A DNA stretch of 6,002 nt from an uncultured Lachnospiraceae bacterium. Lineage in GTDB: Bacteria > Bacillota > Clostridia > Lachnospirales > Lachnospiraceae. The notes beneath the pieces were generated by a model. It saw only the letters and a program-made list of their open reading frames with translations. It searched no databases and had not been told where the DNA came from. Location: assembly GCA_934434905.1 (NCBI GenBank), contig CAKSAI010000211.1, positions 1 to 6,002 on the forward strand. Reading direction: 5' to 3'. Position numbers and translations under genes: made by a program. Shown piece by piece: positions 5,487-6,002 of this stretch. Position 1 is the stretch's first letter. Every line of letters starts with the position of its first letter.

Positions 5487-5606
5487 TTTTTTTCTGTATT
5501 TCCTCCGGCAAATACTTCACCAGTTCTTCCACCAACTCATACACCTTGGTTCCCGGTGCAATCTCTGTCGGTGTCTTGCCTGCTCCATCCCGGCTTTTTT
5601 AGGCAT
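5476..5606 (-). pseudogene. 43-residue frame interrupted at a run of six A; frameshift gene or remnant
   Basis: An ATG at 5606 overlaps the ATPase stop (ATGCCTAA) and has GGGGGA seven bases or so upstream, a typical coupled start. It reads MPKK, then meets a run of six A (5595-5600 on this strand). In the starting frame it continues with a basic, unlikely sequence and stops after 29 codons. Shifted by -1 at the A run it reads SRDGAGKTPTEIAPGTK and then an amphipathic helix (YELVEELVKYLPEEIQKKIVD) to a TAA at 5476-5478, 43 residues in all. The second part is also in the same frame as the ATPase after its TAA. It may be a gene decoded by ribosomal or transcriptional slippage, a gene with a real or sequencing-error frameshift, or a remnant of a longer protein. 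No family recognised. Confidence 0.4.
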
Positions 5607-6002
5607 TGACTTTCCCCCAATCTATAATTTTTCTGAGGTACGGATCAGCACCGTACTTACCTTCCAGATACTGCTTATCAAATCTTGCATCCTTGCGTAC
5701 AGATTCGCCCTTTTCATTCTTGAACTCCACCAAGGAATATAGCTTGGAGTTCTGTGCATTTCCCTTGGCAACAAACCAGATTTCATCCCTGCGGAACACT
5801 TCGCTGTTCATGGTAGATAAATCATGGGATGTAAATATCAACTGCGCCTTATGCCGATTGATGCTCTTATCATTAAACATCATGATAATATGACGTAAAA
5901 GCACTGGATGGATCTTTGCATCCAACTCGTCAATGATTAAAACCGTTCCTGTCAACAAGCTTGCCGCAATAAAAGGCAACAAGCCAAACAACTTCTTGGT
6001 TC
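5599..6002 (-). CDS. AAA-type ATPase (RloA/AAA_21-like), C-terminal 133 residues, N-terminus beyond right edge
   Basis: Only the end of the protein is present: the frame is open to the window edge, so there is no real start here. The visible part opens with KKLFGLLPFIAASLLTG, followed by Walker B VLIIDELDAKIHP (Asp-Glu pair for ATP hydrolysis), a helix LLRHIIMMF, and the switch-like LIFTSHDLS, as in ABC/SMC-related ATPases. The end, RFDKQYLEGKYGADPYLRKI, is the tail I associate with COG1106/AAA_21 ATPases. In the family these proteins are often found in anti-phage or restriction-linked loci, frequently followed by an RloB-type partner. Here the next reading frame is only the short interrupted one at 5476-5606, whose ATG overlaps this stop, so the usual partner is missing or replaced. 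Walker A lies outside the window and cannot be checked. Confidence 0.9.
   Translation of the reverse strand, partial: TKKLFGLLPFIAASLLTGTVLIIDELDAKIHPVLLRHIIMMFNDKSINRHKAQLIFTSHDLSTMNSEVFRRDEIWFVAKGNAQNSKLYSLVEFKNEKGESVRKDARFDKQYLEGKYGADPYLRKIIDWGKVNA

Overview
The window looks like chromosomal DNA of a spore-forming clostridium, most likely a Lachnospiraceae gut species. The clearest marker is a full-length SpoIIID gene, the mother-cell sporulation regulator, preceded by a sigma-E-type promoter. Moderate GC content, AGGAGG-like ribosome sites and the style of the signalling proteins fit this. The assignment is inferred from gene content, not from a database match.

Layout, left to right. (a) 1-606, minus: the start of a lipoprotein or membrane-anchored protein that runs off the left edge, behind a strong promoter (648-676). 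(b) 607-1042: no protein gene, but a long three-branched RNA fold at 786-980 just upstream of a plus-strand gene. (c) 1043-1330, plus: a small XRE-type repressor whose stop overlaps that of a converging 72-residue protein (1327-1545, minus). (d) 1546-1862: no convincing gene; it holds a large stem-loop (1626-1694) and the terminator of the next operon. (e) 1863-4262, minus: a two-gene operon of an HTH regulator and a transmembrane Ser/Thr-kinase-like protein with an outward-facing C-terminal domain, with its own extended -10 promoter. (f) 4358-4621, minus: spoIIID with terminator and promoter. (g) 4712-5413, minus: a two-part protein, HicB-like then DinB-like. (h) 5476-5606, minus: a 43-residue reading frame broken at a run of six A. 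(i) 5599-6002, minus: the C-terminal part of an AAA-type ATPase of the RloA/AAA_21 kind, cut by the right edge.

The most interesting items are the three-way-junction RNA in front of the XRE gene; the HTH-kinase pair, which looks like a one-membrane-pass signalling route from the envelope to transcription with a kinase core missing several classical motifs; the spoIIID leader, where a hairpin would hide the ribosome site in read-through transcripts but not in sigma-E transcripts; and the possible frameshift gene coupled to the ATPase.
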